DNA of 64,000 nucleotides from Sulfurovum xiamenensis. Its GTDB lineage: Bacteria > Campylobacterota > Campylobacteria > Campylobacterales > Sulfurovaceae. Shown here piece after piece: positions 28,587 through 37,397 of this stretch (its first letter is position 1; each line of letters opens with the position of its first letter). Under the pieces are notes generated by a model that was given only the letters and a program-made list of their open reading frames with translations, did no database searches and was not told where the DNA came from. Made by a program: the position numbers and the translations under genes. The stretch spans positions 496,001 to 560,000 of the forward strand of contig NZ_JAQIBC010000001.1 in NCBI RefSeq assembly GCF_030347995.1, written 5' to 3'.

Positions 28587-29197
28587 TCTTCCAATATCTT
28601 TTGTCTTCTTTTGTGTCTCACGATATAGAAAAGTGTGATCAATATGACACAAAATAGTGCGATCAATGTGGCAGAATGAAGATACTCAGAGATAAGTGCT
28701 TCATTGGAGCCCATTAGGTACCCTAAGGCCACTAAAACGATCACCCATATACCTGCTCCGAATCCGGAATAAAAAGCAAATTTAGCCATATTCATACGTG
28801 CAAGTCCTGCAGGCAGAGAGATGAGTTGCCGTATACCTGGAATGAGTCTACCGTTGAAAGTGGAGAGTTCTCCATGTTTAGTAAAAAAGGCTTCAAGTTT
28901 CTTTAACGTTTCTTCTTTAATAAAAAAGTATCTTCCATAACGTAAAATGAACTTTCTTCCAAAATGCATCGCCAGATAATAGTTAAAAAGTGCTCCTGCT
29001 ACAGAACCCACTATACCCGCTAAAACTACCATATACAGGTTCATTTCACCTTTAAATGCCAAATATCCTGCAGGTATCATAACAATTTCACTGGGAAAAG
29101 GGAAAAAAGTGCTCTCAAGGAACATAAGAAGGAAGATACCCCAGTACCCCATATCACCAATGTAACTTACAATGGTTTGGGCTATCTCGTGTATCAT
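28583..29197 (-). CDS. DedA/SNARE-associated family membrane protein
   Basis: A 204-residue DedA family protein. The N-terminal conserved block GYWGIFLLMFLESTFFPFPSE is followed by IPAGYLAFKGEMN and VGSVAGALFNYYLAMHFGR, and then FFTKHGELSTFNGRLIPGIRQLISLPAGLARMN, which holds the conserved Arg and Gly-rich re-entrant segment of the family. Several members flip undecaprenyl phosphate or phosphatidylethanolamine. Two C-terminal membrane helices end the protein. It is 16 bases downstream of accA on the same strand, so it may be cotranscribed with the fatty-acid genes. Confidence 0.92.
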   Translation of the reverse strand: MIHEIAQTIVSYIGDMGYWGIFLLMFLESTFFPFPSEIVMIPAGYLAFKGEMNLYMVVLAGIVGSVAGALFNYYLAMHFGRKFILRYGRYFFIKEETLKKLEAFFTKHGELSTFNGRLIPGIRQLISLPAGLARMNMAKFAFYSGFGAGIWVIVLVALGYLMGSNEALISEYLHSATLIALFCVILITLFYIVRHKRRQKILED

Positions 29198-29213
29198 AAA
29201 AAGGTATTAGTCA

Positions 29214-30149
29214 CTATTCGCTATATGCGCCAACAGCTGTAAGTCTTTTATACCGCTGATCAAGCATTTCATCTACAGAAAGTTCTTTCAGTGCTTGTAC
29301 ACTCTCTAGGAAATACTTTTTAAGTACCTCTGCTGCGGTTTCTTTATCACGATGTGCACCTATAAGAGGCTCATCCAGTACATCATCTACCAAACCGTGT
29401 TCAAGTAGATCTGTTGGTGTGATCTTCAGTGCTTTCGTCGCAGCTTCTACTTTGCTCGGGTCATTCCATAAGATCGCAGAACACCCTTCAGGTGAAATAA
29501 CGGCAAATACAGAGTACCGCATCATAGCAAGTTTATCAGCAACACCGATGGCAAGTGCTCCACCTGAACCACCTTCACCTATCACAACAGAAACCATAGG
29601 TACTTTCACAGAAGCAAATTCAAACAGGTTTTTAGCGATAGCCTCACTCTGACCTCTCTCTTCTGCTCCAAGACCAGGGTATGCACCCGGAGTGTCTATC
29701 AGCATCAATACAGGAATGTCAAATTTTTCTGCCATTTTTACTGCACGTAGTGCTTTTCTATAGCCTTCAGGATTTGGCATACCAAAGTTTCTTTTGATCT
29801 TGTTTTTAACGCCACGTCCCTTTTGTTCACCGATAAGCATCGTCTTCTGTCCATTGATCCAACCAATATAACATAAAATAGCCGGATCATCTCTAAAGGC
29901 GCGATCACCGTGAATTTCATACGCATCATCCATCAAAAGTCTGATGTAATCCAAAGCATAGGGTCTATCCGGGTGGCGGGCAAGCTGAAGTTTTTGAAAG
30001 TCACTCAGTGAACCATACGTCTTGTGTACTTCTTTGTCCAGTTCAGCTTGATACTTATTTACAGCCTCGATATTTTCTATGGCTTGTGCCGATACAAGCT
30101 CTTCTTGTATCGATTCAATCTTGCTCTCAAAGTCTAAATAAGTTGCCAT
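29214..30149 (-). CDS. accA: Acetyl-CoA carboxylase carboxyltransferase subunit alpha
   Basis: AccA with AccD forms the carboxyltransferase that makes malonyl-CoA. The 311-residue protein starts [19 protein letters not shown], then [42 protein letters not shown] in parts, [33 protein letters not shown], and [10 protein letters not shown]. All are standard. It lies 10 bases downstream of fabF, in a leftward acpP-fabF-accA unit. Confidence 0.97.
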   Translation of the reverse strand: MATYLDFESKIESIQEELVSAQAIENIEAVNKYQAELDKEVHKTYGSLSDFQKLQLARHPDRPYALDYIRLLMDDAYEIHGDRAFRDDPAILCYIGWINGQKTMLIGEQKGRGVKNKIKRNFGMPNPEGYRKALRAVKMAEKFDIPVLMLIDTPGAYPGLGAEERGQSEAIAKNLFEFASVKVPMVSVVIGEGGSGGALAIGVADKLAMMRYSVFAVISPEGCSAILWNDPSKVEAATKALKITPTDLLEHGLVDDVLDEPLIGAHRDKETAAEVLKKYFLESVQALKELSVDEMLDQRYKRLTAVGAYSE

Positions 30150-30159
30150 GCATATACCC

Positions 30160-31377
30160 TTATATCTTCTTAAAGATAACTACGCCGTTTGTTCCACCAA
30201 AACCAAATGAATTACTCATAACAATATTGATATCTGCTTTTCTAGCTTCATTAGGTACATAATCCAAATCACAGTTTTCATCTGGCGTTGTATAGTTGAT
30301 CGTCGGAGGAAGTACCCCATCTCTCATTGCCATAAGAGATACTACTGCTTCAATGGCACCTGCTGCACCAAGACAGTGACCCACTTGACCTTTGATAGAA
30401 CTTACCGGAGGACAGTTCTCTTTCCCCCCAAACAACTCTTTAAGTGCTGCAGTTTCATTTTTGTCATTGATCGGTGTTGACGTACCATGCGCATTGACAT
30501 AGTCTACTTTTGGCTCGCCTGCCATCTTATACGCACCCTTCATCGCTCTGAGAGGCCCATCCATCGTTGGTGTAGTGATATGGTTTGCATCACCGCTTTC
30601 ACCAAATCCGATCAGTTCACCATAGATCGTTGCACCTCTTGCAACCGCATCTTCATACGTCTCTAATACCAATGCAGCGGCACCTTCACCCATTACAAAA
30701 CCGTCACGACCACTGTCGAATGGTCTAGAGGCAGTTTGAGGATCATCATTTCTTGTAGAGAGTGCTTTCATTGCAGCGAATCCACCGATACCCACTTCAC
30801 AGATAGCAGATTCTGCACCCACGACCAACATTTTATCTGCCGTACCGACCATGATAGATTTTGCAGCCTCACCGATAGCATGTGTACCTGCAGCACATGC
30901 AGTCACAGATGAAAGATTTGGACCTTTAAGTCCTTGATAGATAGAGATAAAACCACCCAGCATATTCACCAAAGAAGATGGGATGAAGAACGGAGAGATC
31001 CTTCTTGGTCCTTTTGTTGCACATACGACTGAGTTCTTTTCGATATTTGGTAATCCACCAATCCCTGAAGCAGAAGCCACACCGAATCTCTCCATATCTA
31101 CATCTTCTGGAAGTTTAGCATCTTCCATAGCTTCCAACGCAGCTTTAAGGCCAAGTTGTATAAATCTATCCGCTTTCTTTGCCTCTTTTGCATCAAGCAC
31201 AGTGAGTGGATCAAAGTCTGTAATTTCACCAGCGATACTGACAGCATGCTTTTCTGTATCGAACGTCTCGATAGTTTTGATACCACATTTCCCTTCTAAG
31301 ATTGCAGAAAATGCACTTTCTTTATCTAGCCCTAGAGAATTTATCATCCCTAAACCTGTCACTACAACTCTTTTCAC
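30160..31377 (-). CDS. fabF: Beta-ketoacyl-ACP synthase II
   Basis: FabF elongates fatty acyl chains by condensing acyl groups with malonyl-ACP. The 405 residues include [14 protein letters not shown], the nucleophile region [18 protein letters not shown], the first histidine [15 protein letters not shown] and the second in [17 protein letters not shown], and the C-terminal [10 protein letters not shown]. The Cys-His-His triad of an active KAS II is complete. It follows acpP by 92 bases and precedes accA by 10. Confidence 0.97.
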   Translation of the reverse strand: MKRVVVTGLGMINSLGLDKESAFSAILEGKCGIKTIETFDTEKHAVSIAGEITDFDPLTVLDAKEAKKADRFIQLGLKAALEAMEDAKLPEDVDMERFGVASASGIGGLPNIEKNSVVCATKGPRRISPFFIPSSLVNMLGGFISIYQGLKGPNLSSVTACAAGTHAIGEAAKSIMVGTADKMLVVGAESAICEVGIGGFAAMKALSTRNDDPQTASRPFDSGRDGFVMGEGAAALVLETYEDAVARGATIYGELIGFGESGDANHITTPTMDGPLRAMKGAYKMAGEPKVDYVNAHGTSTPINDKNETAALKELFGGKENCPPVSSIKGQVGHCLGAAGAIEAVVSLMAMRDGVLPPTINYTTPDENCDLDYVPNEARKADINIVMSNSFGFGGTNGVVIFKKI

Positions 31378-31469
31378 TGGCTCTCCTATTCCATTTTATA
31401 TAAAATATATATGAATATTTTTTGAAATACTCATATCTATTTTATCAAATCCCCCGAAGGGAACTTAAC

Positions 31470-31697
31470 TTATACGTTTTCGATAAATTTGATAGCGTCA
31501 GCTACAGTTGCAATTGCCTCTGCTTGGTCATCAGGGATTTCGATATCGAATTTCTCTTCAAGTGCCATTACCAACTCAACAACATCAAGACTATCAGCCC
31601 CAAGATCTTCTACGAATTTAGATTCCTCTTTCACCTCATCTGGGCTCACATTTAGTTGCTCAACAACTACTTCTTTTACATCATCAAATAATGCCAT
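31470..31697 (-). CDS. acpP: Acyl carrier protein
   Basis: A 75-residue acidic four-helix protein carrying the growing acyl chain on 4'-phosphopantetheine. The attachment site is Ser in [25 protein letters not shown] seven bases before ATG gives a strong ribosome site. It is the first gene of the acpP-fabF-accA unit; codon use suggests high expression. The intergenic region to its right is transcribed from the opposite neighbour's end (the receptor gene at 31857, same strand). Confidence 0.97.
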   Translation of the reverse strand: MALFDDVKEVVVEQLNVSPDEVKEESKFVEDLGADSLDVVELVMALEEKFDIEIPDDQAEAIATVADAIKFIENV

Positions 31698-31856
31698 TGA
31701 CTTTCTCCTTAAGTTTGTTAAAAATACGGGTAATTATAACAAAAAAAGTATAAAAAGCTTATACGTTTCATCAAATAGGTGTTTGTACTATCCTAAAGTT
31801 GATTTTTTAATGAGGTAGTGGGAAGAGAAAAAAAGATCCCTTCCCGTAGTATTAGA

Positions 31857-33872
31857 TTAGAATTTATATTTTATATTTGTATAAAAATAACGTCCAGGCT
31901 CATTAAGAAGCATTACATCGCCACCGCCTGCAGTAAGTAAAGTCAAATCTTTATAAGTGTTTGATACTGCATAAGTCTCATCAAATACATTGTCAATACC
32001 TACGGTAAGTTCAAAGTTTTTACCAAATTGTTTTGTTCCCTTTAGATTAAGTACGGCATACCCATCTAATTCTTGTTCACCATTGTCTGAATCAAAATCT
32101 GACCATTCATCAGATGCGACTATTTCTGCTCTCAATGCCAAACTATCATCATAGTCATAGTTTACTGCCAAGTTAAGCTTAAATGGTGGGATCTCAGGCA
32201 TATCTGTATCTAATTGCCCACTTAGGGCATTTTCTTTTTCACCTCTTTGGTAAGACATTCCATAATCAAAGTAGAGTGCATCTGTTGCAACATATGTTCC
32301 ACTTAAATCAAAACCATAGATAGTCGCGTCTACATTTTCAAATGAATGCATCATGTTGTTTGCATTATAGGCAATAAAATCATCTAGTTTCGAATAGAAT
32401 GCTTTTGCTTTGATCGTAGCATTTTCATACTTCTTTTCAACACCTAGATCAAACTCATAATTAACGGTATTTTCCAAATCTGAGGTACCAACCATTGGGA
32501 ATGAAGGTGGCATACTCATCATCATCATCTGAATAAAATACAACTCTCTTGCATCAGGTACTCTTGATGATTTACCAAATCCGGCAAAATATTGAGTACT
32601 TTCATTCGCTTGATACGTTCCAAATATATAACCATTAAGTTCATTATAGTCATTATCTGGCTGTTGTGTAGTATTAGGATTCTGAGAAGTGATCTTCGTC
32701 TCATCATATCTTAGCCCAATATCTAGTGTCAATTTATCCATTTTAATCTCATCTTTAAGGAAAAATGCATAATTTTTAGTATCTACATCATCAATACTCT
32801 TTGTACCAGACCAAGACCCCATTCCTATATATGCTCCATCCCAATTACGTATGCTATAGTCTAACCCTGCAGTAATAGTATGATTATCTACATCAAAACT
32901 GTTCTTAAGTTTTGCTCCCTGCATCTTCGTTGTAAGTGCATGTGTCGTTTCCATATTATTAGCAGAGTTTCTATATTTATTTGACATTGGATGATCCACT
33001 TCTGATTGAAAGAGTTGAAGGTTTAACTCTTTAGAATAAGTACCTAAATCCTTTGCAATATACTCGATATTATAAATATCTGAATCATCATAAAGGGCAT
33101 CCATTCCAGAAGATGGGTACAATACATCATCACTTCTATTTGCTGTATAGCTCAATCTTAACTCTTGATTATCTGTGATATCCCAGAAAAGTTTCGCCAT
33201 AAATGTCTTTTTCGTATAAGCGTCCATATCCTTGTATACTGGCTGATAACGTGTCATATTAGAAACTCCTACCTCTTCCATCTGCTCTGCAAAATCGTTA
33301 CCGTCACCATCTTCATACTGTTCACTTTTCTCAGTTGAACCAGAAAGTAAAACTCTTACATTGTCTGTGATACCCCCACTAAGTGAAAATGCACCTTTTT
33401 GGTAGCCCCAAGATCCTAAACCTACGTTCAATTCACCTGCAAACTCTTCTTCTGGTTTCACTGTATGGATCTTTACATCTCCACTGAGTGAACCAAACTC
33501 TTCTACATTGAATGGACCTTCATTGATCTCAATATAATCTACATTGTTTGTCAATACATGAGAGACTGGCGGATCCATTCTGTTTGGACATGCACCATAG
33601 ACTTTTGCGCCGTCTATTGTAATATTGATATTGTCTTTTTTCTGTCCTCTTAAGATAATATCATTTGCGACACCCGATCTTCTTACAAGTGAAACACTTG
33701 CTGACTGTTTAAAAAGTGCTTCTCCCAAATCGGCTGACTTAATGTCTTCTCCACTTACATCTTTAACCACTTCTGTATCTACTTTTGTGGCTACGTTTAT
33801 CGATTCTAACTCAACTTCGGCAGCATTCAAACACACTGAACATACCAAAGAGAGGTAAATTCCCTTTTTCAT
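31857..33872 (-). CDS. TonB-dependent outer-membrane copper receptor (OprC/NosA type)
   Basis: A 671-residue receptor: signal peptide (about 1-18), plug domain (about 30-140) with ILRGQKKDNINITIDGAK and FGSLSGDVKI, and a C-terminal 22-strand barrel ending in Phe (YFYTNIKYKF). The plug has GACPNRMDPPVSHV, matching the CxxxM copper ligands of Pseudomonas OprC (here Cys95 and Met99). A barrel loop has VDHPMSN, matching the HxM pair (here His294 and Met296). So uptake of copper, rather than a siderophore, is the best reading. A TonB-like protein is encoded just upstream on the same strand, and TTAACAC direct repeats lie in the 60-base gap before the start. Confidence 0.88.
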   Translation of the reverse strand: MKKGIYLSLVCSVCLNAAEVELESINVATKVDTEVVKDVSGEDIKSADLGEALFKQSASVSLVRRSGVANDIILRGQKKDNINITIDGAKVYGACPNRMDPPVSHVLTNNVDYIEINEGPFNVEEFGSLSGDVKIHTVKPEEEFAGELNVGLGSWGYQKGAFSLSGGITDNVRVLLSGSTEKSEQYEDGDGNDFAEQMEEVGVSNMTRYQPVYKDMDAYTKKTFMAKLFWDITDNQELRLSYTANRSDDVLYPSSGMDALYDDSDIYNIEYIAKDLGTYSKELNLQLFQSEVDHPMSNKYRNSANNMETTHALTTKMQGAKLKNSFDVDNHTITAGLDYSIRNWDGAYIGMGSWSGTKSIDDVDTKNYAFFLKDEIKMDKLTLDIGLRYDETKITSQNPNTTQQPDNDYNELNGYIFGTYQANESTQYFAGFGKSSRVPDARELYFIQMMMMSMPPSFPMVGTSDLENTVNYEFDLGVEKKYENATIKAKAFYSKLDDFIAYNANNMMHSFENVDATIYGFDLSGTYVATDALYFDYGMSYQRGEKENALSGQLDTDMPEIPPFKLNLAVNYDYDDSLALRAEIVASDEWSDFDSDNGEQELDGYAVLNLKGTKQFGKNFELTVGIDNVFDETYAVSNTYKDLTLLTAGGGDVMLLNEPGRYFYTNIKYKF

Positions 33873-33912
33873 ATAACTCTCCTCAATTAATTTGAGTTAT
33901 GGTGTCATAGTT

Positions 33913-33930
33913 GTGTTAATTAAGTGTTAA
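33913..33930 (-). promoter_or_regulatory. OmpR-family operator upstream of the copper receptor gene
   Basis: Two direct repeats TTAACAC, 11 bp start to start (read on the gene strand), end about 40 bases before the receptor start. A weak -10 (CATAAC) follows 11 bases downstream. The same box is found upstream of the tonB and DUF2202 genes. Confidence 0.7.
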
Positions 33931-33932
33931 AT

Positions 33933-34706
33933 CTATCTGATTTGATAGAGAAGTTTGATGGTAATACTTTTTGGTAGCGAAATAGGTGCATTTTTGGTAT
34001 CTATAGGAAACGCACTTTTTACAGCATTTCGTGCAGAACTATGGAACACTTTAGGCCCGCTTACAGAGATATTTCCCACTTGTCCATTGCTCAAAATAGT
34101 AAATTCAACCTTGATCGTACCCTGCATGCCTCTTCTTTGTGCAATACGTGGATATGATTTGTGCTTGTTTATTTTATCCCTGATACTTGCAAGAAATTGA
34201 TTTTTCTGTGCAGGAGTGATGTTTGCTCTTCGTGAAGAAGCTTTTTGTCTCCTCTGTTTTTTCTTGGCGATTTTCTTACTCGTTCTTGTCTTCGCTTTAG
34301 GTTTTGGTTTTTTCTTAACCTCTTTTACAACCGGTTTAGGTATTACTTTTTGCACTACAGGTTCATGCGTAGGTTCCTCTTTGACTTCAGGCTCCTCCTC
34401 AGGAACAAGTTCTTTAATGATCTCAGGTTCAACAACAGGCTTTTCTTCGACAACAGGTTCTTCTTTAACGATAGGTTTCTCTATCACTTTTTCTTCTTCT
34501 ATCTCCTCCTTTTCCACCTGTTCTACGGAAGCAACAGCTTCAGCTTGAAAAGAACATAAGCATAGCTGCGTCGTTTTCTCTTCTGTTTTTTGTGTTGAGA
34601 CAAGATAACGATCTTCCATATAAAAAAACAAACTTATCATGAAAAGGTATATAAGTGAAGTGCTAAAATAAGAGATAAAATGGCGATGTTTTAACATATT
34701 TAGCAT
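33933..34706 (-). CDS. tonB: TonB energy transducer
   Basis: TonB links the proton-motive force (ExbB/ExbD, not in this window) to outer-membrane receptors. The 257-residue protein has one N-terminal membrane helix (about 14-30), a long Pro/Glu/Lys/Val-rich spacer (about 60-150; VKEEPVVEEKPVVEPEI, then KPVVKEVKKKPKPKAK) and a C-terminal TonB domain (about 170-257) with YPRIAQRRGMQGTIKVEFTI and SAFPIDTKN. It precedes the receptor gene by 60 bases, so it probably serves that receptor. ATG at 34704-34706 has a poor ribosome site; a second in-frame ATG three codons on is possible. Confidence 0.9.
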   Translation of the reverse strand: MLNMLKHRHFISYFSTSLIYLFMISLFFYMEDRYLVSTQKTEEKTTQLCLCSFQAEAVASVEQVEKEEIEEEKVIEKPIVKEEPVVEEKPVVEPEIIKELVPEEEPEVKEEPTHEPVVQKVIPKPVVKEVKKKPKPKAKTRTSKKIAKKKQRRQKASSRRANITPAQKNQFLASIRDKINKHKSYPRIAQRRGMQGTIKVEFTILSNGQVGNISVSGPKVFHSSARNAVKSAFPIDTKNAPISLPKSITIKLLYQIR

Positions 34707-34742
34707 AGAAGAATCTTTTTTGGGATGTATTATGACGGAAAA

Positions 34743-34760
34743 ACGTTAAGGAAGTGTTAA
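34743..34760 (-). promoter_or_regulatory. OmpR-family operator and promoter of tonB
   Basis: Direct repeats TTAACAC and TTAACGT, 11 bp apart on the gene strand. Seven bases further comes TCATAAT, a -10 spaced as in the other boxes. The start codon of tonB follows about 20 bases after the -10. Confidence 0.7.
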
Positions 34761-34785
34761 AAAGAACAGAAGGAGTTTGTATTTA

Positions 34786-34866
34786 ATGAGGGGGGGTCAT
34801 CCATACAAGACACCTTCTATGTTCCACTTATTTCGACGTAAAAGAATTATGACGAAGAAGTGTTAA
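34786..34866 (+). other. Possible 26-codon ORF starting in a G7 tract
   Basis: AAGGAG lies ten bases before ATG, then codons including a run of seven G (34790-34796), ending TAA at 34864-34866 (MRGGHPYKTPSMFHLFRRKR, then six more residues). The sequence is opposite to tonB and overlaps an operator. It may be chance; recorded because the ribosome site is good and homopolymeric G tracts mediate phase variation in this phylum. Confidence 0.2.
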
Positions 34867-34877
34867 TTTAGTGTTAA
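34860..34877 (-). promoter_or_regulatory. Second OmpR-family operator upstream of tonB
   Basis: Two perfect TTAACAC repeats 11 bp apart on the gene strand, then seven bases and TCATAAT. The layout is the same as at 34743. It lies just after the DUF2202 stop and would start a transcript with a leader of about 130 bases into tonB. Confidence 0.65.
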
Positions 34878-34896
34878 GCTAAATAAATATTTTGCA

Positions 34897-35610
34897 TTAC
34901 TTTGTATTTGGATACTCAGGATGACAATATTCAGTACCGAGTGAACAACATCCATCAGCAATACCTTGATTTTTCAGCCCTTTGTCAAATGACCAGTAAT
35001 GGTTATAGCTACCATCGCGCAAGAAACTGAATACTGTAACAATATCTGTTGCATTTTCAGACTCTGCTAATGCAATATCTCGGTTCAAATCATTCACATC
35101 TACTACTTCAATAATACATCCAACTTTAAGCGCATCTATTTCTGATGGAGAACCCTGTGCAACAAGATTCTCATAGAGTGTTTGTATCGCTGAAATATCA
35201 TAGGTTCCCGCATTCATCTCTTCTATGGGTGTGTTCATATATCCTAAAGGTTCCAAATCCACATTGGTAAAATTCACATCATCACTCAATTTATATTTTT
35301 GAATAAGCTCTTGTACCACAGCAATATGCTGATATTCCCCATTACTTGCAATTTTTGTAAACTGTTCTGTACCATATTGATCATACAAAGCATTGTAGAC
35401 ATCATATGCCAATCTTTCTTCATTTCCCATATAAGCAAGTGTATTAGTTAATTCTTGAGACAGTTTTGAAACAGGTGCATCAAGCGCAATTTCTACCTCG
35501 GTAGGTATTGAAGAGGATTCAACCACACTGGAAGATCCACCACCACATCCCATGATACTCAACACTAGACCACCAACCAACACACTTTTGAATAAACTAT
35601 TTTTTTTCAA
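34897..35610 (-). CDS. DUF2202 lipoprotein
   Basis: A 237-residue exported lipoprotein: signal with lipobox LSIMGC, so Cys22 is lipidated, then a Gly/Ser linker. The rest is a helical DUF2202 domain, a ferritin-like fold: LAYMGNEERLAYDVYNALY (about 58-76), GEYQHIAVVQELIQKY (about 87-102), IQTLYENLV and ALKVGCIIEVVDVNDL carry Glu and His residues of a possible metal site. The C-terminus has three Cys and His residues (DGCCSLGTEYCHPEY). Its location between TonB and the two-component genes and the shared operator suggest a role in copper handling at the envelope. Function of the family is not established. Confidence 0.82.
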   Translation of the reverse strand: MKKNSLFKSVLVGGLVLSIMGCGGGSSSVVESSSIPTEVEIALDAPVSKLSQELTNTLAYMGNEERLAYDVYNALYDQYGTEQFTKIASNGEYQHIAVVQELIQKYKLSDDVNFTNVDLEPLGYMNTPIEEMNAGTYDISAIQTLYENLVAQGSPSEIDALKVGCIIEVVDVNDLNRDIALAESENATDIVTVFSFLRDGSYNHYWSFDKGLKNQGIADGCCSLGTEYCHPEYPNTK

Positions 35611-35655
35611 TGTACACTCTCCTTCTCTTTATATTTCTAATATCATAGTAGAGAA

Positions 35656-35673
35656 GTGTTAAGTAAGTGTGAA
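35656..35673 (-). promoter_or_regulatory. OmpR-family operator and promoter of the DUF2202 gene
   Basis: Direct repeats TTCACAC and TTAACAC 11 bp apart on the gene strand. Seven bases later comes CTATGAT, a -10, and AAGGAGAG gives the ribosome site of the gene that starts at 35610. Confidence 0.68.
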
Positions 35674-35705
35674 ATTTATAATAAAAATAATATGAATTTA
35701 TATTG

Positions 35706-36554
35706 TTAAGCGGTGTGAACTTTCTCCATGTTTAAACTCACCGTAGTACCAACACCTTTTTCCGACTTGAAATGGATCTCTATACCCTCTTCATCACAAT
35801 ATGCTTTGACCAACGCAAGTCCTATGCCTTCCCCGTCTTTTCTATCATCTGCCTGATAATAACGTTCATGCACACGTAAAAGTTCTGTACTTCCCATACC
35901 CACACCCTGGTCTTCCACACTTAATATATGGTTATGCAGTGTGACAACTATCGGTGTATCCTTGGAAGAATACTTCATTGCATTGGAAACAATGTTATCA
36001 AACATCTGTTCAAAACCTATTTTATCTACTTCTATCTCATACTGTTCCAGACTGAGTTCAAACGGATTCCGTCTCTGATCTTTGAATACTTCGATCCTAT
36101 CTTCAATTAATGATTGAAGATCAAAACGCTCTTTTTCTATCGTATGCATCTCTTTATGAATACTATAGACCAACTCATCATAGAGTTTTTTGAGTCTTAC
36201 ACTGGCATCTTCTATACGTTTGATACGCTTTAAGGATTTTTCATCTTCCATGGTTTTTTTTAACATGGATGTATTGGCTTTGATCGTAGAGAGCGGAATG
36301 TTAAGTTCATGAATAATATCATTGGTAAGAGAAGTCAGCGTATCTTCCATCTGTTTTTTAGGTGCAAAAATAAGTGTAGAGAGCACATACCCCCATCCTA
36401 TGGCTACGAGTAGAACCAAAGCACCTGCTATAAAAAAATTAATCTCAATGATATTCCAATTCCCTAAAAAACGATACACGGCAGTCAGCAACGTGAACAT
36501 AGTCACAAAATAGATAACCGTACCGAAAATAATCTCTTTTTTACGACTCAGCAT
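35706..36554 (-). CDS. Membrane-bound sensor histidine kinase
   Basis: A 282-residue histidine kinase with two membrane helices close together (about 8-30 and 38-62), so almost no periplasmic sensor. The H box is DIIHELNIPLSTIKANTSML (His near residue 87). The ATPase part has N box FDNIVSNAMKYS, G1 DQGVGMG and G2 GEGIGLALVKAYC. Signal input must be intramembrane or cytosolic, or through a partner. It follows the OmpR-type regulator gene by 79 bases on the same strand, the normal order for a cognate pair. Placement beside copper-receptor genes suggests metal or envelope sensing. Confidence 0.9.
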   Translation of the reverse strand: MLSRKKEIIFGTVIYFVTMFTLLTAVYRFLGNWNIIEINFFIAGALVLLVAIGWGYVLSTLIFAPKKQMEDTLTSLTNDIIHELNIPLSTIKANTSMLKKTMEDEKSLKRIKRIEDASVRLKKLYDELVYSIHKEMHTIEKERFDLQSLIEDRIEVFKDQRRNPFELSLEQYEIEVDKIGFEQMFDNIVSNAMKYSSKDTPIVVTLHNHILSVEDQGVGMGSTELLRVHERYYQADDRKDGEGIGLALVKAYCDEEGIEIHFKSEKGVGTTVSLNMEKVHTA

Positions 36555-36633
36555 TTAGTGCTTCGCTTGTACTGAATTTCACATAAATCATTTAGTGATT
36601 TATTGCATTGTATTTTAATACTTATAATTCTTG

Positions 36634-37287
36634 TCATTTAATGCTCATCTGGTACCCTACACCACGTACATTCTGTATCTGCGTAGGGAAATATTTTTTA
36701 AGTTGTGCGATATACACTCTCAAGGCACCATCACTGGCTTCCTCTGAAGCACTCCAAAGACGTTCTTTGATTTGATCTAAAGGGACCACGCGTCCCTGAC
36801 CTTCTAACAAAGTGAGAAGAAGTTCACTCCCTTTCATACTCAACTCCAGTACCTGATCATTTTGATACAAAGTCTTTGTCAATATATCGAACTGATACGC
36901 TCCTATCTGTACGATCTGACTGCGTACCTGTCTACGTAACACTGCCTGTATTCGCAGGAAAAGTTCATCCAGGTCGACAGGCTTCTGGATGTAATCATCT
37001 CCTCCTTTTTCAAACCCCTCTTTGAGCGATGCTTTATCTTCTCTGGAGGTAATAAAGATACAAGGGGTTTCATCTCCGCTTTGACGTAATTTTTCTAAAA
37101 GTTCAAAACCATTTTCATACGGCAGATTGACATCAAAAAGATAGAGATCAAAAATATGCTCATAGGTGAGATCAAGTGCACTATAGGGATCTAGGGTACA
37201 GTGTAGAACATGTCCCTCTTCTTCCAAAAAGTCTTCCAGGGTTTCATTGAAGAGTTTGTCATCTTCTAATACCAGTATCCGTGCCAA
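36634..37287 (-). CDS. OmpR/PhoB-family response regulator
   Basis: A 217-residue regulator. The receiver domain has LEDD (acidic pair near residue 8), the phosphoacceptor in YLFDVNLPYENGF (Asp near 53), FITSRED and the conserved Lys in YIQKPVDLDELF. The C-terminal winged helix (about 130-217) has LSMKGSELLLTLLEGQGRVV, then QIKERLW and VRGVGYQM. The start is TTG at 37285-37287 with AAAGGAA five bases upstream. It is the likely binder of the TTAACAC-N4-TTAACAC boxes upstream of the copper receptor, tonB and DUF2202 genes, which have the spacing OmpR-type dimers prefer. Confidence 0.92.
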   Translation of the reverse strand: MARILVLEDDKLFNETLEDFLEEEGHVLHCTLDPYSALDLTYEHIFDLYLFDVNLPYENGFELLEKLRQSGDETPCIFITSREDKASLKEGFEKGGDDYIQKPVDLDELFLRIQAVLRRQVRSQIVQIGAYQFDILTKTLYQNDQVLELSMKGSELLLTLLEGQGRVVPLDQIKERLWSASEEASDGALRVYIAQLKKYFPTQIQNVRGVGYQMSIK

Positions 37288-37358
37288 TACTTTCCTTTGC
37301 TTGGATATTTCATCTATGATTATACCTCAAAGTTATTTACATGCTAATCCAATTTCAT

Positions 37359-37366
37359 GCTATACT
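37359..37366 (+). promoter_or_regulatory. Extended -10 promoter for the gene at 37398
   Basis: TGCTATACT (hexamer 37361-37366) faces right. A start about seven bases on leaves only about ten bases before the ATG at 37383 but about 25 before TTG at 37398. Confidence 0.45.
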
Positions 37367-37397
37367 TTGATTTCAAACCCAGATGGAAGGTAAATTA

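Noticed and set aside
31800-31856. GGGAAG...CTTCCC hairpin after the copper receptor gene as a terminator
   Set aside because: The stem is short with a loop of about 15 bases, and no U-tract follows the stem on the gene strand.
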